Part shown: positions 18,947-27,592 of the stretch, one piece after another
Numbering within the stretch: position 1 is the stretch's first letter
Layout: every line of letters starts with the position of its first letter
Assembly: GCA_017621205.1 (NCBI GenBank)
Contig: JAGATQ010000041.1
Coordinates: 1 to 41,591, forward strand
Source: Lachnospira sp.
Lineage (GTDB): Bacteria > Bacillota > Clostridia > Lachnospirales > Lachnospiraceae
DNA length: 41,591 nucleotides
Reading direction: 5' to 3'
The notes under the pieces: generated by a model
Told to the model about the DNA's origin: nothing
Databases searched by the model: none
The model's input: the letters and a program-made list of their open reading frames with translations, nothing else
Program-made: the position numbers and the translations under genes

Positions 18947-20194
18947 CTAACCTACGATACGAACCGCCTTACATGGAGTTCTGTAGTTATATACGCTCGT
19001 CTTAATACCCGTCTTTTTGGTACTTGCATGAACAATCATACCACCACCTGTATAGATAGCAACATGTCCAATACCACCACCATTGTTATAGAATATTAAG
19101 TCACCTGGCTGTAACTCACTTAAGCTTACACTTCTACCATTACCTGCCTGTGCTGCAGCTGTACGGCTCAGGCTATATCCAAAATGCTTATATACAGACT
19201 GAACAAAACCAGAACAATCAGCACCGTTCGTTAAGCTTGTACCACCGTAACGATATGGATTACCAACAAACTGCAATGCATAGTTTGCAATCTGTGAACC
19301 TAATCCACTTGTAGAAGTACTGGCACTTGCAACAGAAGAATTGCTTGTAAAGCTTGTACCATTATTCGCCTTCTTAATCGCCTCTGCCTTTTTGGTTGGC
19401 TTAATCGTGGATACACTGCTGGATTCCTGCTCAGTCACTGTCTGTGTTACCGTCTCAGGAATAACTGCATTCGCTGCCTCGGCTGCCTGAATCGCTGCCT
19501 GTGCCTCCTCAATCTCCTTCATCGTCAATGCCTCACCATAATCATATTTCACATCAACGAACTCGGTAGATACATATCCCTTTAAATCTCCATCGACATC
19601 AATCTTAACCCAGCCACTCTCGTATTCCTTCGTTACATCGTAAGATTCGCCCTCCGGAATCAAAGTAACAATATCTGCATCCGTACTCTTCTTCGCACGC
19701 ACATTCAATGTCTGTGTATTAACAACTGCTGTCTTAGAACATACCTTATCGGCAAATTTCTTAGCTTCATCACCGAACAGTAAGAATTCATTCTTAACCC
19801 AGCCCTTTACCTTACCAGACTTAATCTTAGTCCAATTCTTACGTTTTTCAATAATCTTACCAACATCGCCCTTATACATCTGACCGATGACCTCAGACTT
19901 CTTGCTGTTCTTCTTACGTACATTCACACTGTCATCTACATTAGCAGCTACCATCTTCGCATTCTTACTCTTCTTTGACGCATCTGCTGACGCTTCACCT
20001 GATGCCTCCGGAGTAATTGCAACAGTTGGTGTCTCAGACTCAATTGATTCCACATAATCATTCACTGATAATGTAATCCCCGCTACAGCCGTTGAACTAT
20101 AAGCACTCTCCGCACTTGTACTCAATGCAGCTCCCCCTACAATCAATGTTCCAGCGATTGCATAAGTTGCAAATCTTGCCGCCTGTTTTAACAT
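18947..20194 (-). CDS. Secreted SH3/NlpC-P60 peptidoglycan hydrolase
   Basis: Exported cell-wall hydrolase, expected to cut within peptidoglycan stem peptides. With the start at 20194 (TAGGAGGT 8 bases upstream) the protein has 415 residues; an upstream GTG at 20221 lacks a site. Order of parts: signal peptide (about 1-30), a Ser/Ala/Glu linker, two bacterial SH3 domains with 'VNVRKK' and 'LNVRAKK' strands (about 82-140 and 150-210), a low-complexity linker, then NlpC/P60 from about 297 to the end. The catalytic triad is visible as Cys327 (ADCSGF), His377 (IGHVAIY) and His389 (VHAS). Strong promoter and terminator show a single-gene unit. Confidence 0.93.
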   Translation of the reverse strand: MLKQAARFATYAIAGTLIVGGAALSTSAESAYSSTAVAGITLSVNDYVESIESETPTVAITPEASGEASADASKKSKNAKMVAANVDDSVNVRKKNSKKSEVIGQMYKGDVGKIIEKRKNWTKIKSGKVKGWVKNEFLLFGDEAKKFADKVCSKTAVVNTQTLNVRAKKSTDADIVTLIPEGESYDVTKEYESGWVKIDVDGDLKGYVSTEFVDVKYDYGEALTMKEIEEAQAAIQAAEAANAVIPETVTQTVTEQESSSVSTIKPTKKAEAIKKANNGTSFTSNSSVASASTSTSGLGSQIANYALQFVGNPYRYGGTSLTNGADCSGFVQSVYKHFGYSLSRTAAAQAGNGRSVSLSELQPGDLIFYNNGGGIGHVAIYTGGGMIVHASTKKTGIKTSVYNYRTPCKAVRIVG

Positions 20195-20523
20195 CTCACT
20201 GTACCTCCTAAACCTTATCACATCATAATTTTTAGTTCACTTTCTCAAGTAAGCAACATATACTGACAATCATGCTTACATTTTGCATTATAACAAAGCT
20301 ATTTCCATAAGTCAACTAGAAAGAAACATTTTGTTAACATTTTTGTAATATTTCACTTTTTTATCGAATTTTAGGACAAAAACACAACAAATTGTCTTGT
20401 TTTATGATAAATTTGCTATTATACTAATAGGTAGTAGCTAGTATAGCAATATATTAACATCATCGCTTTTATAATTTTACACGAAGGCGGATGAAGCATA
20501 TACCATTAGGAGGTGTAGATACT
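20195..20523. other. Divergent intergenic region between the NlpC/P60 gene and yjfB-like gene
   Basis: Contains the NlpC/P60 promoter (20287-20315, minus) and, for the plus-strand gene, a weaker candidate at 20393-20423 (TTGTCT, 19-base spacer, TGC-TATTAT extended -10). Nothing else is recognisable. Confidence 0.6.
20287..20315 (-). promoter_or_regulatory. Strong sigma-A promoter for the NlpC/P60 gene
   Basis: Minus-strand -35 TTGACT (20310-20315), 17-base spacer, -10 TATAAT (20287-20292). The leader is about 85 bases. Confidence 0.82.
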
Positions 20524-20718
20524 ATGGAGATTACCCCTATGCCAGATATTGCAAAGCTTTCAACAGCTATGGCACAATCCGAAGTTATGACTAAGTTTAG
20601 CACAGAGCTATTGGCAACGCAGCTTGATACAATGCAGGAAGCTACAGCCACCATGACACAGATGATGGAATTGTCTGTCAATCCGTCTATTGGTACATCT
20701 ATTGACATTTCTTTGTAA
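20524..20718 (+). CDS. YjfB-like putative motility protein
   Basis: A 64-residue acidic, Met-rich helical protein ending in 'NPSIGTSIDISL'. The N-terminal short helix, long Met/Thr/Gln-rich helix and the C-terminal 'P.(I/L)G..ID' tail match the YjfB family, small proteins linked by name to motility but of unproven function. A longer frame opens at 20491; the ATG at 20524 is chosen because AGGAGGTG lies 9 bases before it. Its stop codon is inside the loop of a terminator hairpin shared with the convergent lspA-like gene. Confidence 0.75.
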   Translation: MEITPMPDIAKLSTAMAQSEVMTKFSTELLATQLDTMQEATATMTQMMELSVNPSIGTSIDISL

Positions 20719-20734
20719 AAGAAGAAATGTCAAT
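20701..20734. terminator. Bidirectional terminator overlapping both gene ends
   Basis: A perfect 13-bp stem (20701-20713 / 20722-20734) with an 8-base loop, followed by TTCTTTTTC on the plus strand. The last codons and stop of the YjfB-like gene (20716-20718) and the stop of the lspA-like gene (20730-20732) both lie within the hairpin. T-run support on the minus strand is poorer. Confidence 0.8.
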
Positions 20735-21188
20735 TTCTTTTTCTAAGCTGTTCTCCTGCTATCAGCATAATCCCACCAATCAAAATTGCAAAATCAGAAA
20801 GGTTAAACACGATATGTTTAAGCCTTCCTTTAAGCTTTGGGAAATTAATATAATCGGTAACACTTCCTTTAAAAAGCCTCTCATAGCAGTTATTCAATGC
20901 TCCTCCAAGAACCACCCCGATTCCTACCTGCTCTATTCTGTTTCCACGCTTCATCAGTTCCGGTATCAGATAAAGTATATATAATATAGAAGAAATACTT
21001 ACCGTATCCAAAATCCTTCTATGATTTTTTAGAACACCCATGGCCGCACCGGGATTATATAATTTGCACAGGCATATTCTTCCTTTAAAAAGTAATTTAT
21101 GCTCCTTGCAAGCATAATTTTTCTGAATTCTTCGCTTTATGAACCAATCGCACGCAAAAACCATCCCCGCCAACCATACAATAATCAT
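20730..21188 (-). CDS. Signal peptidase II-like protein (divergent LspA)
   Basis: Membrane aspartic protease that removes signal peptides from prolipoproteins. The 152-residue protein has about four hydrophobic segments. Family marks are CDWFIK near residue 13-18, 'NPGAAMG' (normally NxGAAFG), 'GGALNNCYERLFKGSVTDYI' with the first catalytic Asp, and 'FNLSDFAI' with the second. Several usually fixed positions differ (NCYER in place of N-x-IDR), so it is a divergent member, possibly a second copy beside a standard LspA elsewhere. A strong AAGGAGG site precedes the ATG. The window encodes at least one lipoprotein substrate candidate (22829-23251). Confidence 0.8.
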   Translation of the reverse strand: MIIVWLAGMVFACDWFIKRRIQKNYACKEHKLLFKGRICLCKLYNPGAAMGVLKNHRRILDTVSISSILYILYLIPELMKRGNRIEQVGIGVVLGGALNNCYERLFKGSVTDYINFPKLKGRLKHIVFNLSDFAILIGGIMLIAGEQLRKRN

Positions 21189-21300
21189 ATTACATCCTCC
21201 TTGTCACAGCTATCATCTCTAATTCTAACATGAAACCCCAAGAACAACCACCCCTCCTCAAAAAAGTTTTATAAAATAACATTTTCTTGTATTTCATACC

Positions 21301-21329
21301 TTGAAAAAATAATGATTGTTTGCTATAAT
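21301..21329 (+). promoter_or_regulatory. Consensus promoter for degV
   Basis: -35 TTGAAA (21301-21306), 17-base spacer ending in TGC, -10 TATAAT (21324-21329). Predicted leader of about 125 bases before degV, long for this window, without a recognised riboswitch. Confidence 0.85.
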
Positions 21330-21461
21330 GCATATAGTATTAAAAACTACATCTGGCAGTTTTCTTTATCTCATTATGTGTTTTTCATTGTCAGCAATTG
21401 GCACAACGAGCAGAATATTGCCAAAACTTAGAAATATTATGAAGAAAGGATTCAATCAGCT

Positions 21462-22343
21462 ATGAATTTTCAAATTATTAGTGACGGAGCCTGCGATTTG
21501 TTACCGGAATATACCACAGCAAATCAGATAGAAATTGTTCCATTTTATGTAGCGTTTGAGGGAGAAGAGTATACAAAAGAGGGGGAAGGAATCAGCCACG
21601 ATGAGTTTTACCGCAGAATGGCAGAGAATCATGAAATACCTAAATCATCCCTGCCTTCCTCTCAGGATTATATGGATGTCTTTCTTCCATTTGTAGAAAA
21701 ACAAATTCCAATTATATGCATCTGCATTACCGCCAAGTTTAGCGGCTCCTATAACAGTGCCTGCGTTGCAAAGGAGCAGATTTTAGAGGATTATAAGGAT
21801 GCACAGATTGAAGTAATTGATTCTACCCTCAATACCATGTCGGAAGCGCTACTGGTAAACGAAGCTGTACAGATGCGAAATAAAGGCCTCTCTTATGAGA
21901 ACTGTATTGATACCTTACAGAAAATCAAACAAACAGGCCGTATTTATTTTACAGTTGGCTCCTTAGAATATCTCATTAAAAATGGACGTATTGGCAAATT
22001 GGCATCTGTCGCTGGAGATAAACTGGGAATCCAGCCGCTAATTATTATGAAAGATGGAGAGATTAGCTTAGGCGGAGCTACAAGAAGCCGTAAGAAAGCC
22101 AAGGATAATGTAATCAAACTAATTCAAAAGTATTTTAAAGAAGCTGAACTTAATTATTCTGATTACAGATTTCTGGTCGGAACAGGATTCCAGATGGAGG
22201 AAGCCGCAGAATTTTGCAAGATGTTAGAGGAAGCACTTCCTATCACCTGTGAAGAGATACCAGCCCGTATCGGAACCACGATTGGCTGTCATACCGGTCC
22301 TTATCCATTGGGAGTTGCCTTTATTAAGCGGCATGACGCTTAA
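21462..22343 (+). CDS. DegV family fatty-acid-binding protein
   Basis: Cytoplasmic DegV protein; the family binds long-chain fatty acids and FakB members present them to the FakA kinase. The 293-residue length is normal. Seen: the N-terminal 'IISDGACDLLPEY' motif, 'SSLPSSQDYMDVF' near 64-76, 'ITAKFSGSYNSA' near 90-101, 'VIDSTLNTM' and the C-terminal 'IGTTIGCHTGPYPLGVAF' segment with the conserved His-x-Gly-Pro. No FakA gene is adjacent, so kinase partnership is only a family-level inference. AAAGGA precedes the ATG. It forms a single-gene transcript between its promoter and the hairpin at 22402-22431. Confidence 0.92.
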   Translation: MNFQIISDGACDLLPEYTTANQIEIVPFYVAFEGEEYTKEGEGISHDEFYRRMAENHEIPKSSLPSSQDYMDVFLPFVEKQIPIICICITAKFSGSYNSACVAKEQILEDYKDAQIEVIDSTLNTMSEALLVNEAVQMRNKGLSYENCIDTLQKIKQTGRIYFTVGSLEYLIKNGRIGKLASVAGDKLGIQPLIIMKDGEISLGGATRSRKKAKDNVIKLIQKYFKEAELNYSDYRFLVGTGFQMEEAAEFCKMLEEALPITCEEIPARIGTTIGCHTGPYPLGVAFIKRHDA

Positions 22344-22401
22344 AAGGAAGAAATCATATATTTACACCTACATTTTCATAGAAGATTTCAAACAGACAAC
22401 A

Positions 22402-22431
22402 AAAGCCGTGGCTACTCATAGCCACGGCTTT
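22402..22431. terminator. Bidirectional terminator between degV and the 22.5-kb gene
   Basis: Perfect 12-bp stem AAAGCCGTGGCT / AGCCACGGCTTT with a 6-base loop. T-rich tails are short on both strands (TTTAAT on plus, TTTTGTTG on minus). Genes converge here. Confidence 0.85.
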
Positions 22432-22455
22432 AATATGCATAAAATATTATTTTTT

Positions 22456-22803
22456 CTAATTATCATATACAATCGCACATAGATACTTGGCTTTCGCCTC
22501 CAGCTCTGGACACTGCTTATAATTGGTACCAATTATCATCTGTACATGTTCCCCTTTCTCTACAAAGCGATGTACCCTGCTGTATTGGTCGGAAGCAACC
22601 GTTATACCAGCAATGTAAGTTTCACATAGCTTATTAGCTTCCGTATCTAATACAGCTACCTGCTGTCCTGCCGTAATGCTCTGCCGCAGCGTCCCCATTA
22701 AAAACAGGAAAACCATGTCCGAATCCTCTCTATCCATTTCACAAAAGCCATCTATTGTCATAATTTTTTCCAAATGAATCCGTACTGGTTCGTTCCTGTC
22801 CAT
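22456..22803 (-). CDS. Hypothetical protein
   Basis: A 115-residue soluble protein of unknown function. It has no signal peptide or obvious catalytic motif. The alternating hydrophobic pattern in 'QQVAVLDTEANKLCETYIAG' and 'EHVQMIIGTNYKQCPELEAKAKYLCAIVY' suggests a small beta-rich fold. The start at 22803 is preferred over 22815 because GGAG lies 6 bases upstream of it. It follows the lipoprotein gene closely and is followed by a terminator, so the two form a small operon. Confidence 0.6.
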   Translation of the reverse strand: MDRNEPVRIHLEKIMTIDGFCEMDREDSDMVFLFLMGTLRQSITAGQQVAVLDTEANKLCETYIAGITVASDQYSRVHRFVEKGEHVQMIIGTNYKQCPELEAKAKYLCAIVYDN

Positions 22804-22828
22804 GCTATACTCCATTCTAATCTACGCT

Positions 22829-23251
22829 TCACTCACTGCTGGTTGCCTGAAGAAAAAAATCTTCATAAACAGAAAAATCTAATTCCGCTTCATTCTCTGC
22901 ATCCCACAAACGTGATTTATAACCAATGGTAGAAGTCGTATTTAAATATATATTTTGTTTCTTCTCTCCTTTTTTATTGAAACACTGTAAACGGTACTGC
23001 CAATCATCATTGTAAAGACTGGTCTGTGTATCTTTTTGTTCCTGCCATACGATATTACTTACCTGCTTCATCAGTTCCTGTGCTTCATCGGCATCCTTAA
23101 TTTCGATGTAGTGCTGGTCATCTCCTTGGTAAATCCGAATCGCTTCCACATTCGTAAAATCAAACTGCTTCTCTTCCTCGGCACATCCATTCAGAAAAAA
23201 CAATAAAATAATGGTACTAAAAAAAATGCTCCCTTTCATTATCTTCTTCAA
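22829..23251 (-). CDS. Lipoprotein of unknown function
   Basis: A 140-residue exported protein anchored by a lipid. The N-terminus has basic residues, a hydrophobic core and the lipobox LNGC at about residues 20-23, followed by an acidic region. The mature part is short, with paired beta-strands ('IRIYQGDDQHYIEIKDADEA', 'QYRLQCFNKKG') like small DUF-type lipoproteins, and no known family is recognised. A TTG at 23251 with AAGGGG 8 bases upstream is the best start; ATG 23239 is an alternative. It precedes the hypothetical gene by a few bases and lies just downstream of the chemoreceptor gene. Confidence 0.65.
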   Translation of the reverse strand: MKKIMKGSIFFSTIILLFFLNGCAEEEKQFDFTNVEAIRIYQGDDQHYIEIKDADEAQELMKQVSNIVWQEQKDTQTSLYNDDWQYRLQCFNKKGEKKQNIYLNTTSTIGYKSRLWDAENEAELDFSVYEDFFLQATSSE

Positions 23252-23305
23252 CTGCAAAACCCCTTTTTATATTTATATCCCATTAACATACATAGCGGTT
23301 CTATC

Positions 23306-24595
23306 TTACAACCGGAAAATACTCATATCCTCTGCCAGCTCCTCTGCCAGATTATGTAATTGTGCCGCTTGTTCTGCAATCTCGCCAATAGTGGCAGTCA
23401 GCTCCTGCGTGGATGCTGCTGTTTCCTGTGTAGTTGCAGCATTGCTTTCCGCCGCTGATGAAAGACTCTCCATTGCCTGTACCACAACATGCTTAGATTG
23501 CTCCAGTGTATTGGTATTGTCTGCAATTTTGTCCACCTCTTCTGCCGAAGTCAACAATCCCTCATTTACTATCTCAAATGCATTCCGGGTACGTTCTACC
23601 TCTTGACTCTGCTGGTCAATAATTGCATTTACCCGTTCCATAGTCGCCACTGCCTTTTCCGCATCCTCAATCAGATTATCAATAATCTCTGCAATGGAAT
23701 CTACCGATTCATTGGACTGTTCTGACAAATTCTTAATCTGGTCTGCTACTACTGCAAAACCGCGTCCAGACTCTCCTGCTCTCGCCGCTTCAATAGATGC
23801 ATTCAAAGACAAAAGATTCGTCTCACTGGCAATGGACGCAATCAATCCGGTTGCCTGTTGAATCTTCTGTGCAGATTCATTGGTAACATTGGTCTGCTCA
23901 TGGATAATCGCAATCTCTGCTTTAACCTTCCTGGAAATCTCCTGTAAATTGCGAACAATCTCAACGCCTTCTTCACTCGCCTTCTCCATCTGGGCAGAAT
24001 TATCATTGAGCTTCTCCACCTCGTCATTAGTCTCTTCAATCTTAAGTCCAATCGAATCAACCTCATCATTCACCTTCTGCGTACTCTCTGCCTGTGTCAT
24101 CGCTACCTCAGACATATCTCCCATAGCTCCTGCCACTTCATTAGCAGCAGTCCCCGTCTGGTCAGCCATACGATCAAGCTTCTCCGAAGACTCTGATAAA
24201 ATAGCCGTAGTACTGTTAATCTTACCAACAACATTCGCCAAAGACTCTCTGACCTTATCAACACCTTTCGAAAACATCCCTAACTCATCTGAACGGTTTA
24301 AATCCTTCTCAGATACATGCTGGGTCAAATCTCCCTTAATCATGGCAAGCAATATGCTCACAAGACGATTCACACAACGCACCATATTATTAACAACACT
24401 AAGCACCAGTCCGATAACCAACACCAGACACACTATACTCACAATTGCCATATCCAGCAAAACTGAACGCAGCATTGCTGCATCCACCTTATCATGCAGT
24501 CTCATATACACAGAAAATACAGTCGCCATTACCACCAAAATAATCGGAAGTAATGTAATCAGCATCATTTTCCCTTTCATCTTCATCTGTCTCAT
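23306..24595 (-). CDS. Methyl-accepting chemotaxis protein without a sensor domain
   Basis: Transmembrane chemoreceptor that controls CheA through CheW. The 429-residue protein has two membrane segments near residues 11-30 and 48-70, with only about 17 residues between them, then a HAMP-like linker and a long coiled coil. The signalling tip is seen in '[43 protein letters not shown]' type sequence near residues 255-300. The almost absent outer loop means no standard ligand-binding domain. The start at 24595 is chosen because AAAGGAG sits 8 bases upstream; the frame opens earlier at 24649 without a site. No CheR-binding tail pentapeptide is visible at the C-terminus. Confidence 0.9.
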   Translation of the reverse strand: MRQMKMKGKMMLITLLPIILVVMATVFSVYMRLHDKVDAAMLRSVLLDMAIVSIVCLVLVIGLVLSVVNNMVRCVNRLVSILLAMIKGDLTQHVSEKDLNRSDELGMFSKGVDKVRESLANVVGKINSTTAILSESSEKLDRMADQTGTAANEVAGAMGDMSEVAMTQAESTQKVNDEVDSIGLKIEETNDEVEKLNDNSAQMEKASEEGVEIVRNLQEISRKVKAEIAIIHEQTNVTNESAQKIQQATGLIASIASETNLLSLNASIEAARAGESGRGFAVVADQIKNLSEQSNESVDSIAEIIDNLIEDAEKAVATMERVNAIIDQQSQEVERTRNAFEIVNEGLLTSAEEVDKIADNTNTLEQSKHVVVQAMESLSSAAESNAATTQETAASTQELTATIGEIAEQAAQLHNLAEELAEDMSIFRL

Positions 24596-24921
24596 AATAA
24601 GCTCTCCTTTACATGCCATACAGTAGTTTTTAAAAAATTCTTTATCCATCCATATCTATCTGTCTTTATTCTACCACAAGCCTTATTAAAAAAAAAGAAA
24701 TGTTTCCTGTTGTTTCGTAAAATTTTTCCCTTGATTTTGGGCATATTTTCCGATAACATAAATATGATTATGCTAGGGTCAAAAGGTCAAAATGCCGTTC
24801 ATGCTTGCATGATAAGGCATTTGAACCTTGGGCCCGCCAAACATGAGAAAGAAGCGATTCACACCATAAATCAGGATATTTCGAATGTTTGCAGGATTAC
24901 CACAATCAGGAGGCAACCAAT
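24596..24921. other. Divergent leader region between the chemoreceptor and epsC-type genes
   Basis: Contains a candidate promoter for the acetyltransferase gene (TTGATT at 24731-24736, 17-base spacer, TAACAT at 24754-24759) and a large imperfect palindrome at 24777-24835 (annotated separately). I see no T-box signature or coding frame. Confidence 0.55.
24777..24835 (+). repeat. Long imperfect palindrome in the serine acetyltransferase leader
   Basis: Inverted arms AAGGTCAAAATGCC (24783-24796) and GGCATTTGAACCTT (24816-24829) match at 12 of 14 positions and enclose a smaller CATGC-TT-GCATG palindrome. The outer flank GGGTCA pairs poorly with GGGCCC. Placed between promoter and gene, it could be an RNA structure that controls the acetyltransferase gene, or an intergenic repeat element; part of its sequence recurs at 36324-36336. 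Confidence 0.6.
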
Positions 24922-25851
24922 ATGTCAAACAAATTTAACAAACTATTGCCAGATATTGTTGAGGCTATCAGTAAAAATTATGAGGCAGAAGAAATCTTTT
25001 TTACCAAGCCGGGGTTTGCATTTCCAAGCCGGGATACCATTATTACTTTTTTAAACGGAGTTCGCCGACTCTTTTTCCCCGGCTATTTTGGGAAAGAATC
25101 TCCTGCCGGAGCAAATCCCAGCTACTATGTAGGACAGAATCTCATTGAACTGGAGCATCAACTTAGCAAGGAAATCTATGCTGCCCTTGCCTATAACAGC
25201 GAGGTTACACAATGCAACCAAAGCATCCAACAGCAGACAGATGATATCTGCCTGCATTTTTTCAGAACACTTCCAACCATTCAGCAGCTTTTGCTAAAGG
25301 ACGTTCAGGCTGCTCTGGATGGCGACCCTGCTGCCCACAGCAAAGAAGAAATTATATTCTCTTATCCGGGGTTAAATGCTGTTTTCGTCTACCGCATTGC
25401 CCATGAGCTTTATCTGGCAGGTGTCCCTTTTATCCCTCGGATTATGACAGAGTATGCTCACAGCCGCACAGGAATTGATATCAATGCCGGTGCAACCATT
25501 GGAGAATATTTCTTTATGGACCATGGGACCGGTATTGTTATTGGCGAAACGACAGTTATTGGCAACAATGTCAAAATCTATCAGGGCGTTACTCTTGGTG
25601 CGTTATCTACCCGTATGGGGCAGCAATTAAGTGGTGTAAAACGGCATCCGACCATCGAAGATAATGTAACCATTTACTCCAATGCCTCCATTCTTGGCGG
25701 AAATACAGTAATTGGTTCCGGCTCCATCATCGGCGGCAGTGCTTTTGTAATCGAATCTGTACCTGCAAACACAAAGGTAATTGTTAAAAACCCGGAATTA
25801 TCCTTTAAGACACCGAAGAAAGAGGAGGAACTCTTTAGCTGGGATATCTAA
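24922..25851 (+). CDS. epsC: Serine O-acetyltransferase (EpsC type)
   Basis: Transfers acetyl from acetyl-CoA to serine, giving O-acetylserine for cysteine synthesis. The 309-residue protein has the N-terminal alpha-helical domain found in the EpsC group and a left-handed beta-helix from hexapeptide repeats in the C-terminal half. Catalytic signatures are 'GIDINAGATIGEYFFMDHGTG' near residues 190-210 and 'IGNNVKIYQGVTLGALS'. The frame opens at 24889, but the ATG at 24922 has AGGAGG 8 bases upstream. It is transcribed alone from a leader with a large palindrome. No cysK gene is adjacent. Confidence 0.93.
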   Translation: MSNKFNKLLPDIVEAISKNYEAEEIFFTKPGFAFPSRDTIITFLNGVRRLFFPGYFGKESPAGANPSYYVGQNLIELEHQLSKEIYAALAYNSEVTQCNQSIQQQTDDICLHFFRTLPTIQQLLLKDVQAALDGDPAAHSKEEIIFSYPGLNAVFVYRIAHELYLAGVPFIPRIMTEYAHSRTGIDINAGATIGEYFFMDHGTGIVIGETTVIGNNVKIYQGVTLGALSTRMGQQLSGVKRHPTIEDNVTIYSNASILGGNTVIGSGSIIGGSAFVIESVPANTKVIVKNPELSFKTPKKEEELFSWDI

Positions 25852-25906
25852 CAAAATAATTTGCATGTAACCGAATCTTATAACACACATATAATTTTTT
25901 ATTTAA

Positions 25907-25964
25907 AAAGAAACTGTTGTCAATTCCCTGCAACAAAATGGGAACTGGTTCCAACAGTTTCTTT
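25907..25964. terminator. Terminator hairpin after epsC
   Basis: A 13-bp perfect stem (25907-25919 / 25952-25964) with an inner TTCCC/GGGAA stem in the 32-base loop. Followed by CTTTCATTATT on plus and preceded by AAAAAG, which gives T-richness on minus. It separates epsC from the convergent ABC permease gene. Confidence 0.75.
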
Positions 25965-26022
25965 CATTATTAGCTTTTGATATACACAATTTATTAAATT
26001 TATAAATTTTATATTTTAAATG

Positions 26023-26889
26023 CTAGTCCAAATTCAAGCGGTTCTTTAACAAATATCTGCTCAGGAAATATGAACCAAACAAATAGGCAGCACTAAGCAG
26101 AATAGAGGTAAGCATCATACCATGCGTATAGAAATTAAAGTAGTTCAATGATTCAAAGACGGCATCGTTTGTAGATATACCATATCCAAGCATCACCACT
26201 GTTGTAACAATCTGCGAAATCATACCCGTTCCAATCAAAATACAGATATAGAAAATGGTACTCCACAGGAATTTATGCCCCTTTACACTCTGTCCCAGTG
26301 CCATAGACAGATATACCAGATATAGCTTGGAAAATCCACTAATAATAAGAAGCACAATAAACTCAACCCCTAAAAGAATAAGGGAACCTGTAATATCACC
26401 AAGTGCAAGCCTGATTCCTTCTTTGATTTCCGCTCTAAGACTATTCCACATTTCCACAAACTCCATCCAGAAGTTGGAATCAATTGCCCCAGTAGTAACC
26501 AAAGTTAAAAAGATAGCAAATAATATTACCAGTGCCATCGCTATAATTGCAAGCACGTTCCAGATAAAGCCTGCCAACCCCTTAGATATCAGCAGTTGGT
26601 CAACCGTCACCGGTAGCGTGTGTGTTAAATACCCCTCATCTGACACCATCGTTTTATAAAACTGAATTATTATAATGGCAAAGGTTCCCAATGAAATTAC
26701 AGCAAGTGTCGCCATAAACAAAAACAACAAAGACATTGTAATTATCGTGCTAAAAATCTCGTTATCCCATGCCAAATTAATGGTCCAGCCTATTCCAAAT
26801 AAAACCATGGCAATTCCAACCCCGATATAGAGAGGAACAAACCAATGTGCAAGAGCCTTCATCTCGTGTTTTAATAATTTACCTAACAT
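26023..26889 (-). CDS. ABC transporter permease
   Basis: A 288-residue integral membrane protein with about six hydrophobic segments and little homologous motif content, as usual for ABC-2-type permeases. The N-terminus 'MLGKLLKHEMKALAHWF' matches the start of YtrC/BcrB-like permeases. The ATG overlaps the end of the ATPase gene by 7 bases (ATGTTAG), which shows translational coupling. With the upstream ATPase and YtrA-type regulator it probably forms a complete efflux or membrane-stress module. Substrate is unknown. Confidence 0.88.
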   Translation of the reverse strand: MLGKLLKHEMKALAHWFVPLYIGVGIAMVLFGIGWTINLAWDNEIFSTIITMSLLFLFMATLAVISLGTFAIIIIQFYKTMVSDEGYLTHTLPVTVDQLLISKGLAGFIWNVLAIIAMALVILFAIFLTLVTTGAIDSNFWMEFVEMWNSLRAEIKEGIRLALGDITGSLILLGVEFIVLLIISGFSKLYLVYLSMALGQSVKGHKFLWSTIFYICILIGTGMISQIVTTVVMLGYGISTNDAVFESLNYFNFYTHGMMLTSILLSAAYLFGSYFLSRYLLKNRLNLD

Positions 26890-27581
26890 CTGAATACCTC
26901 CCTAAATAATTCATCGACGGACTTACCCTCTCGCTCCCTGATATCATCTACCACGGCAGCCATAACAATCTGTCCATCCCGAATAAAAATCACCTCATCC
27001 AAAACATTTTCAATATCACTGATTAAATGGGTAGACATCAAAACAGATGCCTCCGGGTCATAATTAGTAATGATAGTCTCTAAAATATAATCCCTTGCCG
27101 CCGGATCCACTCCGCCAATCGGTTCATCTAATACATATAATTTCGCACGACGGCTCATTACTAAGATAAGCTGCACCTTCTCCTTCGTCCCCTTAGAAAG
27201 ATTTTTCATTTTTTTATGCTCGTCAATCTGAAGACGCTTCAACATATCCTTCGCACGCTGAATATCAAAATCCGTATAAAAATCAGCATAGTAATGAAGC
27301 AAATCCGAAACCTTCATCCATGTATTAAAATAAAGCTTATCCGGTAAATAAGACACTACCGACTTGCTTTCCGGACCCGGTTTATGCCCTTCTACATAGA
27401 TTTCTCCCCGGTCAGGAACCAACAATCCATTAATCAGTTTAATCAAAGTTGTCTTACCACTTCCATTCGGTCCAAGCAAACCATATATCTTGCCACTCTG
27501 TAAATGTACATTGACATCATCCAAAGCAGGCTTCCCTTCAAAGGTTTTTCTCAGACCATTAATTGTAAGAATCTCACTCAT
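26883..27581 (-). CDS. ABC transporter ATP-binding protein
   Basis: The motor of the adjacent transporter. The 232-residue protein contains the Walker A GPNGSGKTT at about 37-45, the signature 'LSKGTKEKVQLIL' near 130-142, Walker B 'LYVLDEPIGGVDPAARDYIL' near 150-170 and the H-loop 'STHLISDIENV' near 185. It belongs to the CcmA/YtrB group, not to oligopeptide or amino acid importers. It lies 11 bases after the GntR gene and overlaps the permease start by 7 bases. Confidence 0.93.
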   Translation of the reverse strand: MSEILTINGLRKTFEGKPALDDVNVHLQSGKIYGLLGPNGSGKTTLIKLINGLLVPDRGEIYVEGHKPGPESKSVVSYLPDKLYFNTWMKVSDLLHYYADFYTDFDIQRAKDMLKRLQIDEHKKMKNLSKGTKEKVQLILVMSRRAKLYVLDEPIGGVDPAARDYILETIITNYDPEASVLMSTHLISDIENVLDEVIFIRDGQIVMAAVVDDIREREGKSVDELFREVFRC

Positions 27582-27592
27582 CTTCTCTCCTC

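Noticed and set aside
23880..24626. 248-codon plus-strand frame
   Set aside because: It lies antisense to the chemoreceptor coiled coil; its Ser/Thr-rich sequence is typical of a shadow frame.
24596..24921. T-box riboswitch for the serine acetyltransferase gene
   Set aside because: No AGGGTGGnACCGCG motif and no terminator/antiterminator pair could be found; only an unrelated palindrome is present.
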